A stretch of DNA of 64,000 nucleotides from Celoporthe dispersa (lineage: Eukaryota > Ascomycota > Sordariomycetes > Diaporthales > Cryphonectriaceae), in NCBI GenBank assembly GCA_016584495.1, contig WAID01000015.1, positions 682,501 through 746,500 on the forward strand, in the 5' to 3' direction. The notes below the pieces were generated by a model. The model saw nothing but the letters and a program-made list of their open reading frames with translations. It was not told the DNA's origin and searched no databases. How positions within the stretch are numbered: the first letter of the stretch is position 1; every line of letters starts with the position of its first letter. The position numbers and the translations under genes were made by a program. This document shows positions 36,701 through 48,952 of the stretch, one piece after another.

Positions 36701-37346
36701 TCTCCTTGCTCCTCTGGCTCGCGCTCCGCCCGCTCTCCACCGAGAACAGACCTGCGCTGAGCCTCTGCCCGCCAAACAGCAGCGGCAGGACAGGCGGGAG
36801 GCTCGTCCGGGGCCCCGTCTTCTTCTTATCCCTTCTCCTCTTCCTCCTCATCCCCCACGTCACCGTGCTCACTGGCGACAGGCTGCCCATCCCCGTCTCC
36901 CCGTCCGACACGAACTCGCTACTCGCCAGGGACATCTCTGCCCCCCTGTTGCGCTTGCGCAGCTTCCGAGGCCCGCCTGACTCCCTCCCGCCCTCCTGGT
37001 TCCTCCTCGCCCCAGAGGTTGTCGCCATGGCCGCCGCCTCCGTGGTGGTGGTGGTGTTGGTGATCATCATCCTCTCCACAGCTCCCGTCGCTCCCGCGGT
37101 ACACGCTCACCTCCCGCCCGTCGATCACGATCGTCCTCTTCCGGAACCCCTCCTCCGCCGCCGCCGCGACCTCTGCAGGAAGAGGAGCGCGAAGGCGATG
37201 CTGGTCACCACGATCACCGTCCCGCCGATGACCACGCATATGAGAGCCCACAGTGGGACGTTGGATGCCGTTGTCTGCACCCTGCGCGTGATGGAGGAGA
37301 GGGAGGACGAGCCAGAGGCGATGGTTGTGCTGGTGAGGAGAGGCAT
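33738..37346 (-). CDS. Single-pass membrane protein with long disordered tail, unknown function, several frame breaks
   Basis: I do not recognise the family. The N-terminal 30 residues are Ser/Thr-rich, followed by one strong transmembrane segment (WALICVVIGGTVIVVTSIAF, about residues 33-52) and a basic stop-transfer (RSRRRRRR). About 1150 mostly disordered residues follow. Conserved-looking islands are RKRTIVIDGREVSVYRG, RRSWRRSFRESWPLKSISP, RDRGLSYYVYEDSERPV, a polyGln/His tract (34288-34327), KYHALSELSQLIGGGG and the C-terminus SLGLYDAEGFWISPERR. These islands lie in three frames, so at least six single-base shifts are needed, near 37147-37150, 36980-37010, 36505-36530, 35136-35138, 34496-34499 and 33980-34005. 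Several are in G/C runs and are repaired by one base. Introns cannot be excluded. Boundaries are first ATG to last stop of the joined islands and are provisional. Confidence 0.58.
34288..34327 (-). repeat. CAG-type trinucleotide tract (polyGln)
   Basis: An imperfect CTG/CAG tract encoding a run of Gln with interspersed His and Lys inside the membrane-protein tail. Confidence 0.85.
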
Positions 37347-38580
37347 CGTGTTTGTCGCGTCTACGTGTCGCGTCTGTCTCTTGCTTTTTTTGTTCCCTTT
37401 CCTCGCGCCCCCGCCGTATGGCTCTTCTCGAAACGCGTCTGTGTAGGTTAGGTAGGTAGGCAGGCCTGGTCAGGAGACGGAGTCCATCGATCCAGCCAAG
37501 ATGCCTCGCCCTATCCAAGCCGCAACAAAAGAATTCGTGAAAGATGAGCCAAATATTTGAAAATGTTGTCAGTATATCAGGTCGTCATTTGTCGGATGGT
37601 CCTTAAAGACACGAAAGTCTTGAATTAGAGCCAAAAAGAAAAGAAACATGTCATTCAGGAAAGGGAGGGGAGAAAGAGAGAGAGATTGGGTATGGATGAG
37701 TGTGTGCAATTTCCCTCTGGTATTTGTCCTATCCCACGTTCTGCTGTTCTGCCCGAGGACTGGAATGCTGTTGCTGGTGGTGACTACGTTCCTGGCTGCC
37801 AGACACCCGCCACGCCATTCTCGCCAGGACCTACTCGTAGTCGCCACTTGGCTTGTTGTTGGCCAGGTCGGCCAGGCCGCGCTTGTTTGTTGCTCGAGCG
37901 TGTTTTTTTTCTTCTCGTAACCCGCCGCTGGCCATTTATAGAGCCTGCTGTATCCTGTCATCTAGGAACCACCAAATACACTGTTCACAGGAAAGGAGAA
38001 TCAAGGACGACTCAGGATTTTTGAAATGCAGATGTATTGATTCGGATGAACCAAAGGTATCAAGAGGTATCTCGTGAGCCGTGCGAATACTACCCGACCA
38101 GATGGGAAGACCATCTCCATGCTGATGCTCTTCGTCGCAGAACGCCGTGGGAAGAAAATCCAGACTCCTTTTGTCCTCTTGATTTGCCAGTCACCGTTTG
38201 TCCTGCCAAGTGGTTTCGCAATCCATACTACTCCCGACATGACTGACTTGCATCCGGCCCTTATCTGATGTAAAGAAGCTTTTTTTTTTTTTTGTGGTTA
38301 GGTTCTCTCTTTGGTATGTCCTGCCCTACACAACAAAAATTTGCTATCGATCCTCAGCAGTATGCCCGAGCCCGCCTAGCCTAGCTGGCCAAGAGCTGCA
38401 TCAATGGCGCAAAAGAAAGAGAATCGAAGGTCGAAAAACAAACAGAAAGAAAGGAAGTGAAAATTCGGGCCCATCTCAACGGCAGATTTGTACACGGTAA
38501 TTCCAAACCAGCGGCTCCACTTATGCAGGATGCGGTAAGATCGCAGTGTGGTCCAAAGCTTGACCGGGAGAGGGAAGCAC
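37347..38580. other. Intergenic, no gene recognised
   Basis: A 1.2-kb stretch between the membrane-protein gene start and the DUF1996 gene stop, both on the minus strand. A T13 run lies at 38280-38293. No coding region is supported. Confidence 0.5.
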
Positions 38581-40344
38581 TCAGTGCTTGTGGCCGTGCA
38601 GGTGACGGTGCTGGTGGGCGTGCGCGTCACGGCGGACGCGGGCCGCAGCCGTGGGCTCGACCGTGACGGTGGTCGTCGTCATCTCTGTGGTCCAGGTGAT
38701 CGCCTCCTCGTAGACGACCACGGAGATGGTGACATCACCCGAGTCACCCGTGTAGGTGTAGGTGGTGGTGCCCATGGTCACCATGCTGTCGCCAGCGGCC
38801 GCGGTGACCGTGGCAGCGGGGGTGACCGTCGCGTCGGTGGCCGTGGTGGTGGGCGTGACCTTGAAGACGTTGCCAGGCACGACGCTGCCGTTGACCGACG
38901 CGGTCGAGCCAGCCGAGTAGGACAGGGTCGGCATGGAGACAGACGTGGTGGTACCGGAGTCGGAGGTGGCCTCACCGGCGGGAGCTGGGCCCCAGTAGAT
39001 GGCGACGTCGCCGGGGAGGCTGGTCACCGGTCCGCTCACATCCTCATCCACGAGCACGGAGGGCAGGTCCAGGGTGCACTCCGCCTGCTCCGCCTCAGAG
39101 ATGATGCTGAACAAGGAGCAGGACTCGATCTCGCCATCCAGGTTGGTGCAGGTGTCGACGGCATCCTGCAGGGTGAAGTTGGTCTGGTCCCAGCCCATGA
39201 TGAAGTCACCGTGGTATCCGAAGCCTGGCCATCTTGGTTAGCATCGGATCAGGTGTAGCGACCCCTCCCCCCCTCCCAACAAACAACGCAGTCTAGGAGT
39301 ACTCACCGGTAGGGTCGCCGTTCGAGATGACAAAGATGCCAGAACGGTTGCCATAGGCCGCCATATCCCAGATGGTCTCGTAGAAGAGACCCGGCAGGCG
39401 GACGGGGTGGGTGTCAGGGCAGTCGCCGGTGATGACCAGGTCGGGGTAGGCGACGTGGCTCTTGTGGTCGCTGGAGTCCAGGTTGACGCCGTCCCAGCAG
39501 GAGGGGAACATGAGCTCGAAGCGGAGGCCATCGGGGCAGTACGCGTCAACATAGTCCTTGGAGGGCATGAAGTGGCGGTACAGGGAGCCCTCGGCAGCCT
39601 TGCTGTAGTCGAGGCAGTTGAAGCCGATGGCGCGCTGGGCCAGGTCCGTCTGGGTGGTCTGGCCCAGGGCAGCCCAGTCGGACTTGGGAGGGTCGGGCTC
39701 CTCGTAGCTAGAGTTTCCGACAGTGTAGTTGCGGCGGGAGTTGTCGCCAGCAATCATGCGGAAACCGGGAGGGAAGGCAGAGATGGTCTGGTTGCCGGAG
39801 GGAGCCGCGTTCAGGAAGTAGTAGCTACAACAGACTGTCAGCGATAGTCGTGGCTCGCGTCACGCGTCAAGGAGCAGCGACAAGCGACCGCCTCTGTGCA
39901 TCTCTGCACGTCGCCAGGTGGAGCGATGGGAGGATTCGACTTACGGGAGCATGCCGCCGACATTAGCGATGGCCTCGAACTCTCCGGTGGTGTTGTCCTG
40001 GAAGTAGGGCGAGGGGGTCCAGTAGCCAGACTTGTCGGCAGTGACGGCACACGAGGTGCAGTTGGAGGCGACCATAATGTCGTAGTCGGCGACCTCGCTG
40101 AAGGCTGCAGGAGAGGAAAGGCATCAGACGCTGCGCCAGATCGGAGGGTCAAGGGGGGAGGGGAGGGGAGAACTTACCTTGGCCGCCGAAGATCTCGTGA
40201 ACGTGAGAGCCAACGATGCCATAGTCCATCAGGGGGGTCGAGGCGGGCCTGACCGAGCACACCGCGACACTCCATGCGCCAAAAGGCGGAGGCGGGGGCG
40301 CCCAGCAGGGCCAGGGTAGCGATGACGGGTTTGGTGAAGCGCAT
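38581..40344 (-). CDS. Secreted DUF1996-domain protein, one frame break
   Basis: DUF1996 proteins are common secreted or cell-surface proteins of filamentous fungi with no proven function. Exons are 40344-40178, 40104-39945, 39824-39307 and 39224-38581, with GTAAGT/GTGAGT donors. A signal peptide (MRFTKPVIATLALLGAPASA) is followed by the domain start FWRMECRGVLGQARLDP, then GSHVHEIFGG, VASNCTSCAVTADKSGYWTP, GFRMIAGDNSRRNY, FELMFPSCWDGVNLDSSDHK and GFGYHGDFIMGWDQ. The C-terminal 170 residues are Thr/Ser-rich, then a His-rich basic end (RRDAHAHQHRHLHGHKH) that could bind metal or the wall. One extra base in the C6 run (plus strand G6, 40232-40237) breaks the first exon. With it removed the frame closes at 495 aa. 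Confidence 0.93.
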
Positions 40345-40525
40345 CGTGACTGTTTCGCGTCAGATGAGGCTTTTTCTTTTCTTCTGGGGAACGAGGGAAG
40401 GTGGTGATGCGGGGTTCGCTGGGCGCGAGTTCAGTTTCGCGTTGATCAGAGCGCGTCAGGTAATAGTAGCAGGATAGCGCCAGGCTCCCAGATAATTATA
40501 CTGGAATAATGATGTTGTTGTTGAT

Positions 40526-40573
40526 GATGGTGATAATGGGGATGGTGATAATGGGGATGGTGATGATGGGGAG
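40526..40573. repeat. 15-bp minisatellite
   Basis: Two and a half copies of a unit GGTGATAATGGGGAT, the last copy with a substitution, upstream of the DUF1996 gene. Confidence 0.8.
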
Positions 40574-43500
40574 AACAAAACAAGTGCCTCAGAGAAGGAG
40601 TCAACATACCTGAGAGGCGGTTTCGATGCGAGGGAGAAGCTGTTCCTCAAGTTTATCTTGGAAGATGCCTGCAGGTGTCGTCAGAACAGGGTTGGTTTCG
40701 ATGTGGGACTGAAGGTGGTGACAATCGACGTGGAGCAGAGGAGGTGGTGAGAAGAGGGGTGCGAGCAGTAACAACGGCTGTTATCTCTGAAAGGTGGCGT
40801 CGTTGATGCTGTGGATCAAAAGTGAAGCATGGTGCAGAGGGAAAGGTGGTGGTGGTGGTGGTGAGAATCAGAGAGAAGGTGGGGGGCCCTGGGGTTCACA
40901 CCACAGCAGTCGAGAAGGAAGGGAAAAAAACAAATCTCCCCAGCGAAAGTGATGCAGTGCAGTGCAGATTGTGCTGTGAGCAGACCAGAACTTTCCAGGT
41001 GATGCTCTCATGTACCATGCTCTCTGACTCCAGAGTGATTCCAACCAGCCACCCTCACCAACAAATACTGTAAACCCCTCCTCGCCTTCTTCATTGTAGC
41101 ACTCCATCCATACCTGAGCCTCAACTGCCGATTCTTACAACCCTCGGGGAATCCAACGTACAATCATACAAATGAATTCTGGTGAGAGGGGGAAAACGAA
41201 GTGGAAAAGAAGCGAAAAACAAGAAAGGCTAGGAAGAGAGAGGGGGGGGGGGTAGCAAGTCAGGTACTGACCTCGATGACGGTAGTGACAGTCTGCCGTG
41301 GAGGAGGGCGTTAAAGTGGTTGGGCCTTCTGAAACGGTCCCTTGAGATGGAGGCTGTCTAATGTCGGAATCAAAGTCAGACCAATTCTTTGCCAGGCAGA
41401 TACTGAGAGATCCAGAGTGGTGGTGGATGACGAGGTAACAGTCTTGCTGTGTGGCCCCGGTCAGGAATGCGTGGGTACGATTTTCGGGTCAAGTGATGCG
41501 GGTGAGGCTGGTTCCTTCCTGGATCGCGGGAGAGTTGGGCTGAGGCTGACTTTTCGTGACTTCCCAAAATGGACACGCCCTGCTGCTCTGATATCTGCCA
41601 ATTCTTCCCACACGCACAAGATAGTCCCAGACTTGAAATGAGTCTTTCAGTATCCTCCTGTCGCCGTGCTCTTTGTGGATTCCCGTCCTGCCTTGCAAAA
41701 GGTGCGGTTGGTGATCCCTTGCTTGAAGGTGGTCGGTATGGCAGGCACAATGCTGGTGACTGGGCTGGCTGCCTAACTAACTTGACTAGTCGTGACTCGA
41801 ATGGACAATCGATCGAAGGAAAGCGACCACTTGTCAATCTGAAATACTTTTTCTCCCTCAAGATAAAACACAAAAGGAGTGGTGCGATCAACACGGTAGA
41901 AAAAGAATGGTTCAAGATGGCCGAGGAAGGGCAAAATTTTGTATCGTCCCGCGGAGAAGGTAGGGAGAGAAAAAAGGAGGAGAAGAAAAAAAGATCGAAG
42001 GAAGGAACGTGGACCGTTGCTGCTGCTTGGGCGGGCTGAAGAGAAGCCGGATGTTGCACGAATTCACAGTCGCACGGTTGGTCTGAAGAGAGAAAAAGAA
42101 CGAAATCTCGCACAAGGCCAAACACAGGCACACACACACACGCACACAAGTCAGAAATGAAGGTAAAAGGGTCGGTTCAGGTGGGTGGTGTGGTGGGTGG
42201 TGTACGATTGTACGGAGGTGAGGTAGGAAGGGAGAGAGAGAGGGATAGAAGAAGAGAGAGAAGAAACGAGCGGGCGAGCGAGTGAAGTGTAAGTATGTAA
42301 CTGCCCAGACTAGGCCTGACGATAAGAATAACCGAGGAGGGAAGGAAAGACGTGAGAGAGGAGGACGAAGGAGTAAGGGGTCCCTGTCGTGGGCCTGCGG
42401 AACGCTCCCTGGCACTTTACATTTAGACAGGACATACCATAGAAGGATACAAGGGCGGGTCCAGGGAGGCGGACCAAGAGGAACTCTTCACAGAGAGAGA
42501 GGGTGTGAGAGACAGGGGGACAGGGGGATGGGGCATTCCATTTCTGGGAGTGGGGATAGAGCGCATACAAGTGAAAACGCATAAAAAGAAGAGAGAGAAA
42601 AAAAGGAGACTGGACGAACTTCGGATCTGAGAGGATCTTCACCTACCCATTTCCCAATCACCACTCACGATGGGGCCCCCCGACGAGGGGGGCCGAGACG
42701 AGTACTACACCCATTCATGGCACTGTACCACTGGCCAAGGTGACAGCGGCAGCAGATGAGGGAGATCACTCCCGACACAGTGTACCCACAACCTCCCTAC
42801 TCTGTCCAATACGCCCGTCTCCCAGATCGTCTGTGCCCAGTAAGTTGGCTGTACACGAAATAGATTAAAGGTATATGAGGTACTCCGTGCGGCCCCCGAG
42901 ACGTCTCCGGGGATCGTTTATCAATCCGACTCTGGGGTGAGGGAGGGAGGGGGGAGGGATGTTTGTGTGGGTGTGTGAGGGGAGGCAAAAAAAAAAAAAA
43001 AAAAGTGAGAGAGAGAGAGGGGAGAAGGGAAAAAAAAAGAGGGGAGTCATGACAGGCTCTCTGGTGAGACAAGAAACACAAGAGCAACAGGGGCTGTGAC
43101 ACTCTGATTGGCTGTACCATCTGAGAAAGACTGAGCCTCCCTCCCGTCTTTCTCAATTCTCAACTGCCAGAGTGCGGCGGGGTCCTCATCGGATGATCTG
43201 CAGGTAGAAGCAAGCCAGCCCACACCATGTAGTGGGGCTGGGGCTGGGAAGGGGGCTTGCGGCCGATGTTGTACCTGCATTGTATCCCTCCAGCACGGGG
43301 TGTACAGACAGAGACAAAACAAAGACAAGAGTCAGAAAGAAAAAAAGAGTTCAAGAAGGGCTGGGCGACATGTTTTCTCCCGCAGGCTCCTCTGCAGCTG
43401 TGCAACACACACCCACCCACCCAACCACACACCTGCTTACCTATTGCGCCACCAGATATAGTATCTGTGTATATGTATAGTAGTATATCCGCTCCTTGTC

Positions 43501-44016
43501 TTTTTTCGGGACCTGACAGGCCTTCCCACGGAAGAAATCCCCCAAGAGGCTCACCTGACGATCCTGTTCGCCTGCTTGCTTGTTTGCCTGCTGCCTCATG
43601 TCGCCAACACTCAACGGTATCTCTTCTGTGCTGATCCAGGACCGCGGCCCACGGCAGGTGGGCAAAGGGATGGATACTGAGAGCGGGACATGGATCGGCT
43701 CCGGCACTACGGCACAAGAGCAGGTGTCCAATGTAATGCGGAGTCGACGACATGAGAAATTTGGATTATCCTTCTTCATCAAGGTTACTGCGTATACGTA
43801 GTCATGATCAGCAGTGGATGGTCCAATTCTTTTCGTCGGGCCGGGCCTCTCAACATCCAGCAGCAAACAGGAAATGGGGGCGAGGGAGAGGGAGAGGGAA
43901 CGGGGAACAGGCCCTGTACGCATTTCTGGGCGAGACGTATGATGCGACGATGGTCTTGCAGCATGCCTCCGTTGGGCTCACAGCCTCACCTCACCTCACC
44001 TACTGGTTTGCTCTGG

Positions 44017-44055
44017 GCTGCCCTGCCCTGCCCTGCCCTTCCCTTCCCTTCCCAG
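44017..44055. repeat. CCCTG / CCCTT pentanucleotide tract
   Basis: Short tandem array that changes from CCCTG to CCCTT units. Confidence 0.8.
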
Positions 44056-46061
44056 ATTCGTGGCACCAATGACAGAGGTCACACACGTGGCTTGTCTTGG
44101 AAAGGAAGCGAACGAGCGGGGGGTGGTGACGGTGCTTAGCTCACCTGTAGCATCTCGCAGGAATCCAGCTGACTCTCTCAACTGCCGCCCAGGGCAGACC
44201 ACCCAATGTCTTGGACTGAATGACATGTCGTGCACCCTGCCACGACTGGCGGTGACGACCGGCAAGGCCAGCGAGGACCCTCGAGGCGCGTGCAGGCTTG
44301 TCAGGATGGCACAGCTGCACAACGAACGAACGAATGGCCCCAGCGGCAAAAAAGAACGGCAGCACGGCAGCAACGGCAGCGGCAGCCCAGCGCAGGGACG
44401 GCGATGTCTTGCGTGGCCTCCAAGGGAGGTTTAAATTGCAAGGGGCCAACGTCAGGGACGACATCTGCTCCGTACCACGCCTTGCCCTACACGTCCTAGT
44501 CTTGGTCAGGGGCTATAAGGAAGGAAGGGGGGCCCATGCAAGCGACGAGAGCGCCAAGCTTTCTGCTGGAGGATCTATCCAGATGTTTCACCCGATGCTC
44601 CCTCACCAATCAGAGGCGCAGCGCCCCTGTTCCCCCCCCTTGCCCCTTGCCCCTTCCCCCTCCATCCGGTCTGCCTCCTCCTGCCCGTCACGCTGCTTAT
44701 CGCTATCGATTCGCGATGGCAGCCCTCGACAGCAAAGCCTCCACCTCACCTCGGGCATTATTCCCCTAGACCATCGCCGCTGGGCGCTTGACGGCGCCTG
44801 ACGATGGGGTCGAATCTCCTTTCCTCTTTCGTCGTTCGTCGCCTGTCAGGCAGCGAGCGGGGTGACTACCACGGCCAAGCACCGTGCCATGCATGTGCAC
44901 TGCGCAAAATGCCATCTCGGATATGAACATTCACTCATCTTTCCTATGTGGGCAGAAGCAGCTGGATCTCCGCAATAAGGGCCATCTCTGCCAATAAAGG
45001 GGGCGCCGCAAGGACATGACACAGGCAGCCGGCTTGTCCTTGCCGCTCTTCATCTGCTGGTCCCCGCAGCGTCCTCATTCCTCTGCCCTGCCATGCATCG
45101 TCCGCCAGGCAGTCACCGCGCCCAGTCCGCCAGCACTGCCCGCATGTTGGAAGTTTCCGAACCGGTGCTCTGGGTGTTCTCAGGAGTGGCGGTCGTCCCA
45201 GCCGGGCGTTTGTTCGTTTGGCGGGGCCATCTGGGGGTGACAAGTGGATACGTGCAGATTGTACCGAGATAATCTCTATTTACACAGACCGATGACGACG
45301 AATCATTCAGAGCTCTATGCGCCGGCTACACCATTTCGATGACTCGATCGCACGACCTCTGCCCGCCACGACCAGGCGCCGTATCTGGTCGGACTATATG
45401 CAACAGTGTTATTACGAAGAGGGTGACGGTAGGACCTAGAACACACGTGTGTGTGTGTGTGGTCGATCGACCGCTGCTGCATGGGCTCCCTCGATCGTCG
45501 AACCTCAGCTCAGGCCATCGTCCGCCATGCCACACATTGCAACGTCACAGCACCAATCAGCCCTCGCAAGGGCTTCCAGTGATCGGAAGACCGCTCAACC
45601 CCCCCCCCCCCTTCGTGGACCGGGAGCTGTGGTGCGCGGGTGGGCAAGTCTGGCGCTTGGCGTCCTGCTGAGGCGCCGGCGTCGCGGATAGAACTACTAC
45701 AGTATCTACAGGCACGCACACCGTCTGTCTCGCGCTTACGCCAATGATCAGATGTTCTGGGTGGTAAATTGTGGTCACTGCATGGTTCCGTGTGGAGGGA
45801 ACTATCAGAAGCACGCTGGCATGCAGGCAGAGTCTCACCATTGATCCCTGGGTATTCCATGGGCCGCGTTTCCAATAGACTCGAGTATTCTTGAAGGTCG
45901 TACAGGAGTGTCCCCTGGTCCCTTGTTCTATCAATCGCGAAAATTGACCCGTAGGCTTGCTCTAGGCGAAAGCTTTAGGTATTGTGAACGTCCTCGATGC
46001 ATCTCTTCGAGCACTAGAGCCTGTCGGGCCTTCGGGCAGGATTGTTCTCTTTCGGTAATCT

Positions 46062-46080
46062 GCTGCTGCTGCTGCTGCTC
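46062..46080. repeat. (CTG)n microsatellite
   Basis: Six CTG units in non-coding sequence; a second short run follows at 46308-46320. Confidence 0.8.
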
Positions 46081-47529
46081 GTGGCAGCGGCCCTGGAGTG
46101 CGAATGCCCTTATTCCTACATCCTCTCTTCACACCAGGCAGACGGTGAAGAGCATATTCGCTGGTACAACAGTGGAGAGGAGTGAATGGCCGTGGGTCCG
46201 TGTGATACAGTCCTTTACTGCAATCATATTATTAATTCTCTAGATAGTCTGTCAATCAATCAGACTGCCACATACCACTTACTGATACTGCATCTGGTAC
46301 TTTGATAATGCTGCTGCTGCTCTCTCCTCAGCCCCCCTTGCGAACGAGATTTTTTTTAACTACTACTGTCGACTCTCTATTTTCCCGTTCCTGAATGCCA
46401 TCATCATGCCTCGTTCAATCTGTCTCGCTGTTATCTACTAGGTAGTTTGGATAAGAGAGTAATTCATCTGTACAGTTTGATTGTAGGGTTCCATAAACTT
46501 ATAAGACTCGGAGTTAGAGGCGCGATATAGGCGGAAGATTGCTTGATCTTGCATTTTGACAGGGAAGTTATAACCAGAGAGGAAAAGGTGTCTTTGATCC
46601 TAAGTGGGATTCATCTTTCTTTACATCATCTGGCATATCTTTCATGCTTAACACTGCTCTATGGCGGTGATCTGGTGAGTACATCATAACAGACACTGAA
46701 GACTATCCATTTTAGAAAGTGTTATGATCATGGTAGATTCTAAGATATTCAGAGTAATCAAGTGCGTGATTGTAGGTTTGCGTCAGGCCACTACAATGCT
46801 AGGAAGGGTGGGAGCCACAAGTGAACGCATTCACAGATGGGCAGTGAAGGGTGATAGAGAACTCATAAGAGCATGCGACCATGATTCACTTGGTTGCCTA
46901 AATCTTGGGCTGATCCATACACACTGAAAGTTCCAGCATCTGATTTTCCAACAGTTGAAAGGTTTGCTGGAAAACGACAAATAGTTAAAACCAATGATCA
47001 ATTCCAACACCTTCTGCTTCCTAGAACAAGTTGACCCCCCGTACCACAAGCTAAACCACGAACTTCCCCAACACTGATTTGGGTCTGAGAAAAAAGATTT
47101 CGTGAGCAACGCACCAAACAAAACGTCAATAGTAGGTACGTGATTCTCAAGTTTCTGATGACTTCTCGACAACACCTCTTTCTCCTGTCAAATCCCATCT
47201 GTCCACTTTCACTGGTGTTTTTCTTCCCTCAACCTCACCACAGCCACGTATCTCAAATGTAAGGTTTGCACCTCGAGTCGCCCGCCTCCACGCGAGGAAG
47301 TATGTGGACGCGTCAGTGTGAACGCGAAACTGTTGTCTACACATCACTGGCATCAAATACACGTTCCTAGTCCTTTCCATCCCCATCCCCATCCCCATCA
47401 TCATCCCCAATCTCTCCTCCAAGCTTCTATACATCGCCATTGGAGCCATTGGATACGCCGCTTTCACAAATTCTCGAAGACTAACGCGCCACCAATACTG
47501 GACAGACCTTGAACCGCAATCCATCTACA

Positions 47530-48952
47530 ATGGATAAAGAGAAGACGAGAAAGGAAAGCCCTGCCGAGACCAAGCGCGTGATTCTCAAGAAGACCAGGGT
47601 ACGTAAACATTTGAGCACCCTATTGACCGATTACCTATTCTCCAAACATTTCGAACCCTCCACGATGTTTGGTCGAGACTTTCTTGACGCGTTACACATT
47701 GGCACCATCACTCAAATGTATAATCTGGGGATCTCAGCTAAGAGACTACTAGCACACGTACAGGGGGAGATCGTCGGGGCTACTATGCCCTTGTACAGGA
47801 CCTGCCGCTGAACATGGACCTGTATGAGCACGACATCCACGGCGAGAATTGGATGTGGTTTGACGACCCACTACCAACAAACCAGGAAGAGATCCAGAGT
47901 GGACGCACTGAGTTCACTAAATACAACATTCAAAACCCTCAGGCCAATGCTCGGAGAATTATTCCCATCTTGAACCTGAGCCTGCCGGCTCAGTGTTTCG
48001 ACAACGACGAGGATGCCGAAAAATTTCTGCACGCCATCGGTAAGCGGCATAACACTGCCGTAGCGCTTCTGGGCAAGACGAAATGCGCGAGGACCCTGTG
48101 TGTCTTCTTGGACAATGTGTTCCAGAAAGACGGTAGGTCTCCTATGCTCCTCGGCCCCCTGCCCTCCCGACAACGCTTCTATTGTCTTTAGTAAACAAGC
48201 TGACTCTGGTTACAGTCCGGTCCATGCTGACCGAAGGCACGGAGGACCCCGAGAAGCGCCAGATCCCGCTTGCTGTCCGCCGCCATCGCTTCTGGAACGC
48301 CGTTGCGAAGACCGGTCTGGGCCAGAACCTTGGCATATACCTTGCCCGTCACGTCGTGCTGATGTTGGTCTCTGCGCTCCGCAGCCACAACCGAGGGCTC
48401 GCTGGAAGGTCCGAATTCTTCGAGTGTATCAGAAGGATAGCTCAGTGGCTGCAGGAGACAGACCCTGGTATGATGGAGGAATTTGAGAATGAGGAAGACA
48501 CCAACAGTCCCGCCGACCCAGTCCCGCCGATCAGGCTGAGCAAGAACGCTCGAAATAAAAGGAACAGAAGGCTCAGAATTGCGGCTGAGAGGCTCGAAGC
48601 TGCTTCTACCGCGGGTCAACGGGATCTCACCGAGGAGGCCGAGTCTGTTTCGCGGCTGTCTAGGAAGCGCAAGGCTGATGCCGATGAATCCATGGACGAT
48701 TACTCCGACTACGACGGCCACAGCAGGAAGCGGGTCCGATACCATGGTCCTCTATACAGAGGAGAAGAAGGAGATCTCCCAGAGCGCCTGAAGAACAAGA
48801 AGATTCAGTCCGGTCACTTCCATACCGCGATCTTTGGGTGGGAACTTCTATTCACCTTGCCTCGACAACCGTGTTTCACCGCCGCCTTTCTCCCAACGCT
48901 AGACAGCCGGGCCACGATCAGAGCTGATGAGCCATCAGTATGGGTACGTTGA
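47530..48952 (+). CDS. Uncharacterised basic, probably nuclear protein
   Basis: I do not recognise this protein. The model is exons 47530-47598, 47799-48132 and 48192-48952 (GTACGT, GTAGGT donors; TGTACAG, CTTTAG acceptors). It closes in frame at 387 aa. Intron 1 (200 nt) is less certain than intron 2 because the sequence stays open through most of it. The N-terminus is Lys-rich. The middle is a folded-looking region (ANARRIIPILNLSLPAQCFD; NTAVALLGKTKCARTLCVF; RRHRFWNAVAKTGLGQNLGI). The C-terminal third is charged, with two likely nuclear signals (RKRKADAD, RKRVRYHG). The last 40 residues are hydrophobic and may belong to an unspliced terminal exon. It sits at the edge of the AT-rich, gene-sparse block and is likely lineage-specific. 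Confidence 0.6.

Larger units (their letters stand above)
40345..47529. other. Long gene desert, transition to AT-rich block
   Basis: About 7.2 kb with no coding region I can support on either strand. It begins with minisatellite and GGT repeats, then GA-rich sequence (41940-42260), a C/T-rich region (44620-44700), and from about 45.9 kb a visibly higher AT content. Some of the first kilobase is probably promoter and 5' UTR of the DUF1996 gene. Confidence 0.5.

Noticed and set aside
46724..47175. Small frames considered as transposon remnant
   Set aside because: No transposase motif, terminal repeat or target-site duplication visible.
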